Positions 11,301 to 22,566 of a stretch of DNA of 64,000 nucleotides are shown here, piece by piece. Location: assembly GCA_004835665.1 (NCBI GenBank), contig RBKR01000027.1, positions 62,001 to 126,000 on the forward strand, given 5' to 3'. The notes beneath the pieces were generated by a model. That model was not told where the DNA came from. It saw nothing but the letters and a program-made list of their open reading frames with translations, and searched no databases. How positions within the stretch are numbered: position 1 is the stretch's first letter; every line of letters starts with the position of its first letter. The translations under genes were made by a program, and so were the position numbers. The DNA comes from Phoma sp. XZ068 (lineage: Eukaryota; Ascomycota; Dothideomycetes; Pleosporales; Didymellaceae).

Positions 11301-12680
11301 CCGGACTGCGAGCAATGATTGCTACTCGTTTTAAGACCTGGACATCATAGATGTGCCCTGTAGACCCGGCGCTCATTGAATTAGCTCTGGACACAGATCT
11401 CGATCTTCTCGTTCGGTTTGCGACAATTCATTGTCAAGGTGGTACACAGTTCCACCTCGAAACAGTTGGATGTCAGTACAATCTTACCTGGTACCCTAAG
11501 TTTGAAGGGGATCCACAATCACTGTGAATGCAATTACATTAGAAGGGATGCCAGGCACAGTGTGAGCGCTAACCTCGAGCCGAATCATCAGCGAGGTAAA
11601 TGTTACGACGCCGTGCAACTCCGCCACGCAACACGCTTAGAATTGCTACTAGCTAGCGGTTTTGCAATAGGCGTTCATGTTGTCCTTACAGAGTCTCGTG
11701 CTACCACTTTGCGCGACCTGGGACGATCGCGTTCTATAGTGGGCTTTTCGCGAGGAGTTGCAGCCACTACACATGCGGGGACAGCTCAGGGCGGGCTCCG
11801 TACCCTGAGGACATGTTGCGCATATCGCAACATGTGCAGATTAGGTGACAGGGAGAAATTCCCGGACAGCGTCGTTACTTGCCATGTTTTGTGGGACACT
11901 CGTTCTATGAGAACGTACGTTCAGGTCCTAGCTCTCTCTAGGCCAATAATGTTCATCATTTTAGCATCAGAAATTCAAAGGTTTCAAAACGCACCCTGGA
12001 AGCCAGTACCCATATGATCAGATCTGGCTTATGTCGGAATGAGTTCGCAACTGAACCAAACAACTATTTGGTCGAAGAGGCTGACAGTGGCGGGCAAGGA
12101 TGTGGGGCAGACGCCCAGTCTGTTCCAAGAGAAGATCAAAGAAGAAGATCACTGGCCGTGCCCTCGGCTCTTCATTGGTGCGGCGAACCAAACCCATATT
12201 CTTGACAGGTAGCTGCAGGATTATCTCAGCACATGTCCGGAACGGGGGCGTGTATTCAGTAAAGTTCTCAGGTGGCCCAACGGTGCTCTCGAACCTCATG
12301 GCTGCTGCTCGTCTCTGAATTCATACCCTCGCTAAGGCTGGAGCCGCATGCATAGCAGATCGTCAATGGTCCAGCCAAGCCGACTTCCTCTCCGTTCCAT
12401 CCGCCACGCTCATCACCGGTGCGCTGAAGGCTTATCATATCGTGGATGGACAATTGTCCATCGGGGCAGCAAAAGCTTACAGTCGGCGGTGCGCGCTCGT
12501 AGACAATGTCTTCAGCTCCGGCATTCCCAACGAACCTGGCGACAACGCCGCTTGGGCAACGCAAAGTCGCAATTCCCCGGTTGCACCGGCCGGGTCAAGG
12601 ACAGCATGTTACCAAGGACAGATGCCGTGTTCTGCGCGCATGCACAGCTGTATGTTACAACTCCTCGAGAATGAACAGTG
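8341..12680. other. 4.3-kb gene-poor region
   Basis: Contains many short open frames, several of which have no ATG. The best candidates are minus-strand frames 8409-8762, 8763-9128 and 9125-9463 and plus-strand 11418-12017 and 12442-12681. None shows a domain I recognise or splices into a longer product. No tRNA, repeat array or transposon core was seen. It may hold decayed genes. Confidence 0.4.
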
Positions 12681-15085
12681 ATGTTGGGACGAGTGTCTCT
12701 CTGTTTGTTGATTGTGAGAGCTTCACAATGCCTGATAGGTTGACAATGATGATTGTCTGGCTAATGCGCCGCCATATCTAGTGTCGATCGCACAAGATCA
12801 AGTGCACCGGTGAAAGGCCGCATTGCAAGCACTGCGCAACTACGAACCGAAAATGTGTGTACATCATGCCTCGTAAGGATAGGCTGAAGATGTGAGGATT
12901 GCACCGGTCACGCTGTTCATTGCATACTGATCAAGTCAGCGTCACAGAACGATGTCAGCAGATGGCAAGTCTCTTGAGGGGATTAAGGTCTTGCGCAACT
13001 GCGGACGATGATGCCAGGATTGCAGAAATCTTGGAGGGCGTAAGCATGGAAATTGTCTTGTGAGCAGCAGCTCAAAATGCTGACGTTGTAAAAGATCGAA
13101 GAAGATATACCAGATTCATGGTTAACAACAGCGTCATCAATTCCCGATACTGACACCAATGGCTTAGAAGAGACTCGCGAACTAGGTGCTTTGGACCAAA
13201 ACGATGAAATCGATAGGGCATCACTGGACCTTCTCGATGAGGATCTACACATCAATGATCGAGCGCGTGCAACTGGCTTCATTGGGCAAAACTCCGAAGT
13301 CCAATGGCTACGAGCTGTTGCCCTGGCGCATTCTGGGCGAACAGACGAAGAAGCTGGCAGTTTCAATCGACGAGGTTCGTACTTAACTGGCATCGGGAAC
13401 GACCAGATTAGCACATTCAGCTTCTGGGCCGATAGCGAGAGTGTGGAGGTTGACTTTTTCGTCGATCCTTTCGACTTGCCACCACTAGAGACTGCTGAGA
13501 GACTTCTGGGATGTTACATGAGCAAGGTACACGATTCTTTCCCAGTTCTGCCCCGCAAAACCTTTGAGGACCAGTTCCAGAAGTACTTCACAGCATTGCA
13601 GAACGGCAACGCACCGCGCCTCAGCCCAAAGTGGCAGGCGATCCTTAACCTCGTGTTCGCAATTGGTGCCAAGTATTCGCACGTGTCAAAGGCCAGTTGG
13701 AGAGCAGATGAACGTGATCATCTAGTCTACCAGGCTCGGGCCAGAGCATTCGGTCTGAACGACAACGCCTTGACCAGCCACTCAGACGTTCCTCAGATTC
13801 AGAGCTTTGGGCTTCTTGCATTCTACTGGCTGTCGGTTGGACAAGTCAGCCGGTACGTCTCCTCTTCCATTCAACGTTTCTCTAGAGACTTGCTGATCGA
13901 ACTTGTAGAGCCTGGACAATCATTGGAATAGCCATCCGCTTCGCGTATGCCCTTGGTCTTCATGTGCGTAACGAGGACCCGTCCGCCACGGCCGCGAAAC
14001 GAGAAACGCTGGTTCGCACGTGGTGGAGTCTGTACTCGCTTGAGCGAACCCTCAGCATCTTAACCGGTCGACCCAGTATTATCGTTGACTCCTGTTGCTC
14101 GGTCCCGCTACCAATCCCTATGGTTGAGGAACAAATCTCTGACCACATGGAAGCTGCGTATCGAATGCGCCAGGGAAGCTCGACCTTCATGCCAACATCG
14201 CAAAGTTGGTCGAACAGCGTCCTTGAGCCTGCTCTTACATCTGCAGGGCTCGGCATAACGGATGCAAACTCTGGATCGTACTTTAGAGTTGCGGTCCAAT
14301 TGTCAGTCATAACCCACAACATACTTACGTCGCTGTATGATGCGTCCACTATCACTAGGTCTACAGCAGAAAACCAACACGACCTGGCTCAGCTGGAGCA
14401 GCGCCTTGATCAGTGGTTGTTATCTCTTCCCAAGGACTTCAAATTCCAAGAGACAATCACTGGTGCCAGCATGGCATTCTCTCGTGAACGCATGCTGCTT
14501 GCGTTTCAGCATTGCGGCGCTAGGATGTTGCTGGGTCGACAGTGTCTCAATCCCCGACAACAAGCCTGGAGAGAAGGCGATAAGGCGACTTTCGCAAGAC
14601 GCATGGGTCACAGCTGTGTTGAGGCGGCGATAACGATCGTGAACCTCCTCCCCGACGAACCCAATACTCACTTCATATACGATCAAGGGCCTTGGTGGTG
14701 TATCGTACACCACATGATGCAGGCAGTCTCCGTTTTCCTGCTTGGCCTTTCGTACCCCGCCTCCACGTCGCAGGATAGTATGCTTCTGGAGCAGTATGTA
14801 TTGAAAGTGATCCGGTGGTTGCAGATCATGGAGGATCCAGTAGCTCAACGAGCCTCCCAAGTCGCCATAAGCTCCTTCGAGACGGCCTCGAGACGATATC
14901 CTGTTGACATGACTGGTATCTGGAGGACGGATACCGTTCATGGGAGCAATGTACAGCATGCTCTTGACCCTAGCATGACAGTCTATCTGCCAAGCCAGGT
15001 TGTTTCGGGCCATTTCGTTCCACAGGATACTGATGTTCCAACGTACGCAGCGCCGCGTTCTCACACAATGGAATGGCCTTTGTGA
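12681..15085 (+). CDS. Zn2Cys6 transcription factor with fungal-specific regulatory domain (5' end uncertain)
   Basis: Exons 12782-12891, 12940-13039, 13095-13852 and 13909-15085 are well supported. They encode CRSHKIKC, HCKHC and KCVY of a zinc cluster, then a linker, then a fungal_trans domain (ERLLGCYMSKVHDSFPVLPR, FGLLAFYWLSVGQ, IGIAIRFAYALGLH, RTWWSLYSLERTLSILTGRP). The first exon is a guess: 12681-12713 with intron 12714-12781 (GTGAGA...TATCTAG) keeps frame and gives about 725 residues. It places cysteine three residues rather than two before the next one, so the first zinc ligand is not in register. Either the true first exon is elsewhere or the cluster is damaged. No in-frame stops interrupt the rest. 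Confidence 0.75.
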
Positions 15086-18035
15086 GCGATGTTTGCTGCA
15101 CGTCAACGTAACAAGGTTGCAGCGGAACGTGAGCATGATTTCTTTGTCTCATAATTTTTTTTTAGCTCTTGTAGTCCTTAGAGCTTGGCGGCATGTGTCG
15201 GGTTGTGCATCAATCAGGCTTAATGGAGAAGGTATGGTAGTGGCTTGTGTGATACATCTCAGAGGCTGTATGTACGGAGTATGAGGCTGAGGTATGAAAG
15301 ACGGAATTCGCAAAGGTTTGCGCAAAATTTGTGCGCGCCAGATAAGCAGTGGTGGCACTATATACATAGGATGGGTCGAGCTATTCCTTATAATTCCAAA
15401 TACGGGATTTGCGCGTGCTTTTCAGTCAGCCTACCTAGCAAAAGAGGCAACCCCTGTCAGTCAGCGAACCTTCTGCTCCCAGGATACCGCCGGCGGATAG
15501 TACCAAAGGCGGGTACTCGTATAACTGAATATGCCTTGTGTACTCTAAACGGTACTGATCTGTGCGCTCTCAGTACACGGTGACGATTGCCTGCGAATCA
15601 AGACCAGGCATGCACCGTGAGCCCATGTTGCTGCACCACGTCCATTTCGGCAACGCCCTAACCCAGACCAGAATGGCCACTAGTGGGGCTGCACAGTAGG
15701 TTGAGTGAGAAGTGATCGTGTCATCGAATAAGCTCAGTACCATAGCGCTAGTCCTACTGACGAACTAGTGACATCCATGGATTACCACGATTTGACCAGG
15801 TTCTCAACTTCGCTTACACTTGAGCCGCATTGTCTGCCTCCTGGCGGTTTACTTTATATAACAGGTTGTCAATCACCTATTGCGGTTGTGAATTTCAAAT
15901 ATCACAAGAGCAAATTGGTGGTGGACCCAGGTTTCCGTGTTCCCTTGAAATATGGATAGAGAGATACGCTAAATACGGTTGTACACTTGCGCATACGTAT
16001 GTGGTAGGATAACAGCGTCGACGGTAAGCCTATGAGACCCAAGTTATATATATGCAGGATTCGTGACATACAGTTTCGGTTACCGAGCATACGACACCTG
16101 GAATAACAGGAACTTGAGGCAGCTGACATTTCACAGGGACGTGGAAGCAGTCTCAAATACGTCATTCTCATCAACATCTCCCAACAGCCTCACGCGTTGA
16201 CCGCGGACCCGGCACGAGCCGTCTTTCTCCAACAACCACTCCCCACCCAATACAACTGTTTCAAGGACAAGAAAGTACTCGCTGAAATTTGTACGTCGAT
16301 CCGATGCCATCACAACTGGCTACGAGACCAGCGGCTTCGAAACAAGATTTAGGAGCTTTTCAAATAAATGGGCTCTGGTCAGAATGCGGCCTAGGTGCCC
16401 GCGCTGACATTTTGTGATGTATCCACACTGTTGCGACCATCCTCGTGCATGGACCACACACCTCTTTCAATATACATGTCACTGTCACTAGCACCTCTGC
16501 GTACGGCATCGAGAGCCGATGGGCTTCGGAGTAGATATGTATGTGTCAACAAATATGCAAAAGCTGGCTATGCAATGAAAGCAACATGGAATATGGACTA
16601 GAACATTGCAAGAATGAGAGAATGGACACGCAGTTAAATACAGTTGTGGAGATTGCCTAATGAGATGCCAATATAAACAAGAGTAGAGGTGGTTCAAACG
16701 TGTCAATAACAAAAGGAGCATCGAACATGAATATCGAGCATTCTTCTCCCTTGGCTTTGATCTACTTCATCAGTTCAACAACACGCTTCAGAGTCTGCGT
16801 TGGCACAGATGCTTGCCAATTCTGTTTGTTTTGCATTCGCATCTTTACTTCAAGTCTATATTGTTGTGCTTTCCCTCCACGCCACGTCCCTCCTAGCACC
16901 ACTCCATCTCGCAACCATCCACACTTTCCCTTCTTGAAACGAACCACGACTCAAACAGCTAATCAGGCCAACCCACCAATGAGCACGACTTACATGTTAG
17001 ACTTGCAATACGAAGCTCTCGACCCCCCTTCCCTCGCGCAAGAATCCCCAACCTCAAAGGTTCGAACACCAAATTTCCGCCCACAAATCAACCCACCAAA
17101 CAAGCACCTCGCCAGAAAAAAAAAACTTTCAGACAGCGGTATCAGACGCTAATAGACCACGCTTTCGAATCCCGCTGGGCCACCTCATCATCATCGCAGG
17201 CCCAACGGTGCAAAAGCTAGGTAACATCAACCAAAGACCACGACCACCAAGTCCTGACAAGACAGGAGATATGAGAAAAGATCTGCTGTGCCGGCCACGT
17301 CCAGGACGCCGCGGTTCTTGTCGACTTCCCCATGCGGTGCATTCAACCTGCGCACGATCATCGATGTAATGGAATATTCGCGCGTTGCAGTGAAGGGCTT
17401 AGAGGGTTCTTGTACGTGTCCTGGATCCACGCTCAGCGTATTCTTTGTCGCTTCACAGCGCAGAGGCCTAGGGGACGGGTATGCTCACTTGGTACGCGAC
17501 GTCTTGTTGGAGCTGATGTGTACTTGCTCAATTTAGACTTTTATAATTATGTGGAGTCTGAAGCGATCGACCTTGTGCAACGAAGCAGGTAGTTATGCCT
17601 CTTGGTTTAACGTTTTGAAAACCCAAACAATGCACAGCATTCACATGAGAGCATAACTGGACTACAAGGATCAGTCTCGCGACCCACGACTTGAGCTATG
17701 ATGAAACGGCAAGGCATGACAAGTATGTTCTTCCATGAGGTATAGATAGAGTGTAGATAATGTATTCTCCAATATCGACATGTGTGATAGTAATACGGGC
17801 GTACTCAGCATCCGGGGGCTGCTTTTCCCACCCGCGAGGCCCTCGGCCTGGACTCGCGCCGGCGACGTCGCGCACCTCGTGGGCCATGGTGGCTGATGGA
17901 GCGCGATGCATTCTCGCGCCATCCCTCTCCCCTCGCGTCCCGTGGCGTGCGTGTGGGCGGCGTGTCCTCCCAGTAGGCCCGTCTCGTGGGTCGATGTGTC
18001 AGTGCGGTCCTAGACACAAACTGCAGATGCCGACA
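15086..18035. other. 3-kb region without a recognised gene
   Basis: AT-richer DNA with short frames. A 60-codon minus frame at 16131-16313 reads like real protein (VVLGGEWLLEKDGSCRVRGQ), but no family was recognised and no further exons were found. A run of ten A lies near 17118-17127. The last few hundred bases are presumably the 3' UTR of the WD40 gene. Confidence 0.35.
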
Positions 18036-20026
18036 CTATCGGGGAACGGGGATGATTGCAATCTACGTCGTGTTAGCAGATTTTTATGGAAGAAATGGCA
18101 AGACGACTCACCTGATTCCCGAGAGCGATGGAGATCCTCGAGCTGTCGTGGTCCCAGCCAAGATTGAACTCGCCATCTACGCCTGGGTTCCACTTGCTGC
18201 TTGGACACTGTTTCGCGCGCCAACAGGCTACGGGTACCTCGCGCTTCTCGACATCCCAGATGGTGACTGCATCTGGCCCGGCAGCTGCTAAGAGAGTACC
18301 GTCAGGTGAGAAGGCAGTCTTGAAGGCCTGGCTGCTATCGGTTGTTGATAGTCGCCGGACGCAGTTGAAGGGCTCGTTGGCGTCCCATATGCGTGCGTGG
18401 CCGGATAGTGAGCAGGTGGCGAGGAGAGTGGAGGGCAGTGATGTGCCGTTGGTCAGTGTGCTGTTGGCGGCCTGGGTTCGGAAATCGAGGTCGTTGGGAT
18501 AACGATCGGGATACTCCTGGACTTGTAGGTTGATCGAGTCGTTCGGGTGAAGGATGCCAAGGTAGTACTGTTGCTCGCGCATGCCGAGGGCGGCGATGAT
18601 GCCCGATGATGAGTCGTATTTGATCGTCTCCCATGTAATCTGTGTGTCCAAGGTTCGTTGTGTTGATAGCGTATCATCAACAACCTCGTATATCTTGAAC
18701 AGCTCGGAGCCGCAAACGACAAAGGCGATGTCGCTGATCCAATAGGCGTCGTATATCTGCGTGGCGGTGAAATCGGTCCATGCTGGTATCGAGTCGCTTT
18801 CATTCTTCCAGATTTTGATCGAGCCCTTCTCGCCGTCGGTGGATATGGACAATAGCAGTTCTTTGCCAGGGTTCCATCGCAGGGTCGTGACCAGTCCCGC
18901 GGTGGACGATATGGCGTGGGAGGTGTCGCCGACGACTTTGATGAGCTTGTCCATGGTCATCTTCTCGCCCACCTCGTTGACACACTGCTCACGTGCGGAG
19001 ACGGTGACCTCGCCCTCAGACTGCCAGCACAGCGCGGTGATGTCGAAGTTGTTTACGGGCAATGGCAGGTCCATGGTGACAATGGAAGACTCGGCGCCTT
19101 GATTTGTTGATTTGGCAACATTGTGGAGCTGGAGAATGGATTTGCCGGCTGCGAGCAGGAGAGGTGCCTCTTCCGGCCCCCAGGAGGTGTGCTCGACCAG
19201 TTTGCGCAAGTCTTTCGGTGCGGGCAGGAAGGTTGTGTCTGGGGTGAGGTCGGTGATGTCGTCGGTCTGTATCAATGCGTCTGCGCCAATGCGCAATGTG
19301 GAGAGCGGTATGTCGGTGACGGATGGCGACTCTGCGTCCGAGGGCGCTGGCTCGGACTCTGCGCGGACGCTGTTCACGCTGTTGGTGGGCAGGGCGGTCC
19401 CGTTGGGATCGAGGTCCATGGCGTCTCCATTGACCTCTGGCTCGAGGCGCTCCGGGCGCGGTTCAGCAGCGACGCCGTTGGTCTTGGGCTGCTTCTTCCG
19501 CTTGACGCCCTTTTTCGGCGGCGGCTCCTGGACGACTCCATTCGCAGCCTCGGCGGCGAGCTCGTGGGCGGGGATGCCCTTGTCGAGGGTCAGCAGGTCG
19601 CCGTTGCGCGCAGAGTACGGGCGGCCGTGGTCGGTGCCGAAGTTGTAGTGGGTGTCGGTCTGCAGCAGTCAGCGCCATGGTCTGGGGACGGCGGGCGGGG
19701 GCGCACATACGCTGGAGGCTTCGGCGCGCAGCTTGTCGAACTCGATGCCGTCCTGCAGGAGGCGGATCAGGGTGTGCGGCGAGATGTTCTTGGCGAAGGG
19801 CAGGGCGTCCGGGTCGCGCAGCCAGCACCGAGACAGCTGCAGGGCGGCGTTACCGAAGCCCGCCTCTTGCAGGTAGCGCCATACTGTCGCGCGGGTCAGT
19901 CGGGGTGAACAGTCGGGGATGAATGGTCGGGGCGCCGGCGCAGACTGCGAGGCGCCGGGGTGGGCAGGCGGAGGGCAGCATCGGGGCCGTACCTAGGTAG
20001 TTCACGACGTTGCTGCTGAGGGCCAT
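18036..20026 (-). CDS. SIF2: LisH and WD40-repeat protein of the Sif2/TBL1 family
   Basis: Exons (minus strand) 20026-19993, 19883-19711, 19659-18112 and 18062-18036 join to 593 residues. Removing the first intron rebuilds the LisH motif, with NVVNYL joined to VWRYLQEAGF at residues about 6-21; this dimerisation motif is typical of Sif2/Hif2/TBL1 proteins. A lysine-rich linker (PPPKKGVKRKKQPK) follows and then a WD40 propeller, with blades ending SIKIWKN, ARIWDAN and VTIWDVE. The last short exon gives IAIIPVPR and a stop. In yeasts this family is a subunit of the Set3/Hos2 histone deacetylase complex, so a nuclear co-repressor role is expected by homology. It is transcribed divergently from the TMEM115-like gene. 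Confidence 0.85.
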
Positions 20027-20440
20027 GGCGCATTCTGGGCCGCAGCAGGCGCCGGGGGTCGTCGATGGCCGGTGGAGGCGGCGTGCTCGGGGGGGGGAGG
20101 GGGGCAGACGGGGCGGCGCGGTGCTGGTCGCGGTGCGCGCAGAGGGTGCTGGTCGTGGAGTGCAGTGTGGAGGTGCATGAGGCCTCGAGGCGCGGCGCCT
20201 GCAATTCGTCCCGCGACGCTCGAGCCCTCGCCCATAAAGCCCCGGGGCGGCTGCCCAGGCTCGCCTGCGCGCCGCCCTAGCATTTGCAGGCAGCGCGATC
20301 GCCGCCCGTGCGCAGCGGAGAGCCACCGCAGCCACCAGCCACCAGCCACCGGACCCTTGCACAGACAGCCGCCGCTCCACCGCGAACGGGCGCAGAGCGT
20401 CCTCACTGCTCTCCGAGACACCACCGCCCTCGCGCCCGCC
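20027..20440. promoter_or_regulatory. Divergent promoter region between WD40 and TMEM115-like genes
   Basis: A 414-base, very GC-rich interval separates the two start codons. It contains a G-run near 20087-20103 and must hold both 5' leaders and promoters. No individual factor site is claimed. Confidence 0.55.
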
Positions 20441-21751
20441 ATGGCCCGCATCAACCTGCCGCCCGTCACCCGCGGCCTGCTGGCGGCCACCGTCTTCTTC
20501 ACGCTGCTCAACTTCGCCCTGCGCCCGCAGTCCAGCTGGGTCGACAAGGTCGAGCAGCCCTTGATCGGCGTCGGCAACGGCGTGCCCTTCCTCACCATCG
20601 TGCCCGGCCAGTCGGTCGTCTACCCCTGGGTCTTTGCCCTGGCCACCGTCGTCGAGCAGAACCTCGCCGGCCTCGTCGTCAACGGCGCCACCCTCTTCTA
20701 TGGCGGCCGCTACCTGGAGCGCGCCTGGGGCGAGAAGGAGTTTGCCAAGTTCCTCCTGTTTGTCGCCATGGTGCCCAACATCCTGAGCTTCCTGCTGTAC
20801 CTGGCCGCCTTTGTCATTACCTCCAAGACGGTTCCTCTGTACGTCTGCCATTCTCATACTCGCTACATCTACTACTCCATGCCGTGTTCTGCCTGCACAC
20901 TCTACTCTCTGCCTGCACACTCACTCTCTGCCTGCACACTCTACTCTCTGCCTGCATACTCTACTCTCTGCCTGCATACTCTACTCTCTGCCTGCATACT
21001 CTACTCTCTGCCTGCATACTCTACTGACTACATCACTAACTCACCCAGCCGCACCACCATCTCCGGCGGCATCGCCATCCAGGCCGGCTTCCTCGTCTCC
21101 TTCAAGCAGCTCGTCCCCGAGCACACCGTCGCCATCGCCAAAGGCCTCGTCCGCATGCGCGTCAAGCACTTCCCCGCCATCTTCCTGCTCGCCAACACCG
21201 TCTCCGCCATTGTCCTCGGCACCGAGACCGCCATGTTCCTCGCCTACTTTGGCTTCATGACCGCCTGGGTCTACCTGCGCTTCTACCGCGTCAGCCCCTC
21301 GCTCTCGTCTGCCGCCACCGGCGACGGCTCCGTCATCAAGGGCGATGCCTCCGACACCTTTGCCTTTGCCCACTTCTTCCCCGAGCCCATCCAGACCCCC
21401 ATGGGCCAGTTCGCCGACGGCATCTACAATGTCCTGATATCCCTGGGCGTCTGCACCCCCTTCTCCACCGAGGACATTGACGCAGGAAACGACCAGGCCA
21501 GCGCACGCGCTGAAGGAGGCTTGCCGAGCATCATGAACCCCAACAGCAGGGGTGGAAGAGGGGGAGCCACCCGAGCAGAGGCCGAGAGGCGCCGTGCGCT
21601 GGCGCTGAAGGCCCTGGACCAGCGTCTGCACGCTGCCGCTGCTCGTACCGCTGCGCCCGCCGCCCCATCGGCTTTGGACGCTTCGAATTTCCTAGGCGAG
21701 ACGACGTACGAACCTGAACGACCAGACGCCCCAACACAATCTGCACCATGA
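20441..21751 (+). CDS. TMEM115/DUF1751-type integral membrane protein (rhomboid-like fold)
   Basis: Exons 20441-20838 and 21049-21751 give 366 residues. It starts MARINLPPVTRGLLAATVFF and has several hydrophobic helices (FLLFVAMVPNILSFLLYLAA, FPAIFLLANTVSAIVLG, FLAYFGFMTAWVYLRFYRV). The conserved FYGGRYLERAWGEKEFAKF block precedes the intron, and the join restores VPLRTTISGGIAIQAGFLVSFKQL. The cytosolic tail is alanine- and arginine-rich. Human TMEM115 is a Golgi protein involved in retrograde traffic, so a Golgi/ER location is inferred. The intron (20839-21048, 210 bases) is a minisatellite without stops in this frame, so an unspliced message would encode a 70-residue insertion. The open frame also extends upstream to 20072 without a stop, but the ATG at 20441 fits the family. 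Confidence 0.85.
   Translation: MARINLPPVTRGLLAATVFFTLLNFALRPQSSWVDKVEQPLIGVGNGVPFLTIVPGQSVVYPWVFALATVVEQNLAGLVVNGATLFYGGRYLERAWGEKEFAKFLLFVAMVPNILSFLLYLAAFVITSKTVPLYVCHSHTRYIYYSMPCSACTLYSLPAHSLSACTLYSLPAYSTLCLHTLLSACILYSLPAYSTDYITNSPSRTTISGGIAIQAGFLVSFKQLVPEHTVAIAKGLVRMRVKHFPAIFLLANTVSAIVLGTETAMFLAYFGFMTAWVYLRFYRVSPSLSSAATGDGSVIKGDASDTFAFAHFFPEPIQTPMGQFADGIYNVLISLGVCTPFSTEDIDAGNDQASARAEGGLPSIMNPNSRGGRGGATRAEAERRRALALKALDQRLHAAAARTAAPAAPSALDASNFLGETTYEPERPDAPTQSAP
20885..21026 (+). repeat. 20-base minisatellite inside the TMEM115-like intron
   Basis: Seven copies of a 20-base unit with core CTCTCTGCCTGCA occur in tandem. The core GCCTGCA falls at 20891, 20911, 20930, 20950, 20970, 20990 and 21010, so one spacing is 19 bases. 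The first three copies read GCACACT, the last four GCATACT. Confidence 0.95.
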
Positions 21752-22566
21752 GCAACAGTCTGCAACATGAGAAGGGAGTGACAAGGCGGGCGACGAATAA
21801 AATACTGCATCCTGGAGTTGGCCATTGTTTGTTTGCGTCATTAGAAGCGCGAAAGATACCCTCGCGTCTGTATGTATGCTTGTACCCACTATTGTGTTCT
21901 ATACACCACGGCTCCCAGCAAGGGACACCATCATCTGCCCGTTACCCTCCACGCAACTGTCGTCACGCATGCAAGACCCTTCTACGTGCAACAACAACAG
22001 AAAACACTCCAAATGCTGCACACGTGTTCACACTCATGTTTCCGAGTCGCGTTGCTCATGCATCATTGCCGGCATGTATCCATACTAAGCCATCACAACA
22101 CCCTCGTACGCAGCCGTGCCGTTCTTACAGCTCAACCACTGCAACATGGAACTTGCGCGACTACCATCAACACAGCATATGTTTCCGCAGCAGCACCTCA
22201 TGTACCTGCATCCTGCCTTCTTGCAGAAAGGTCGCGTGCTGCAGGCAGTAGCGAGTCTGTGCGACCTGCTACGACGCCCGTCTGGAAAGACGGCAGTACC
22301 ACTGTGAGCATCACTTTGCGACAACCAGCCCAGCAACGGCAACGTTCATCGAACAGGCCACACATGATCACCTTGCTTCACCACTTGTCTTGTCAGACAG
22401 GATAAAAGATGTATAAAGACATGTTCAGACAGACACATTCCTTCCAGCCAGCACGCATACGCTCACCAACCTCCACAGCAAGGCTGCAAATCTCATAGTC
22501 ACCAACACAAGCTCCCAACCAACTTCCCAACTTCTTCCACTTGCTCAAGCAGCCAAGATAGTAAAC
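21752..22566. other. Intergenic region
   Basis: Several short frames with low-complexity translations only. It should contain the 3' end of the TMEM115-like transcript and the promoter of the secreted-protein gene, with a pyrimidine/CA-rich leader in the last 120 bases. Confidence 0.45.

Noticed and set aside
11418..12017. 199-codon open frame in the gene-poor region
   Set aside because: It begins at a TTG, has no recognisable motif, and in 64 kb about one such length is expected by chance.
17150..17190. Possible tRNA B-box (TTCGAATCC) near 17165
   Set aside because: The flanking bases do not form a T stem, and no A-box or acceptor stem was found upstream.
19123..19908. 261-codon plus-strand frame
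   Set aside because: It is the antisense of the WD40 gene, with glycine/valine-rich nonsense composition typical of GC-rich shadow frames.
20072..20440. Upstream start for the TMEM115-like protein
   Set aside because: The in-frame extension is low complexity, and MARINLPPVTRG at 20441 matches the family's beginning.
19850..20920. 356-codon minus-strand frame
   Set aside because: It is antisense to the TMEM115-like coding sequence and the shared promoter.
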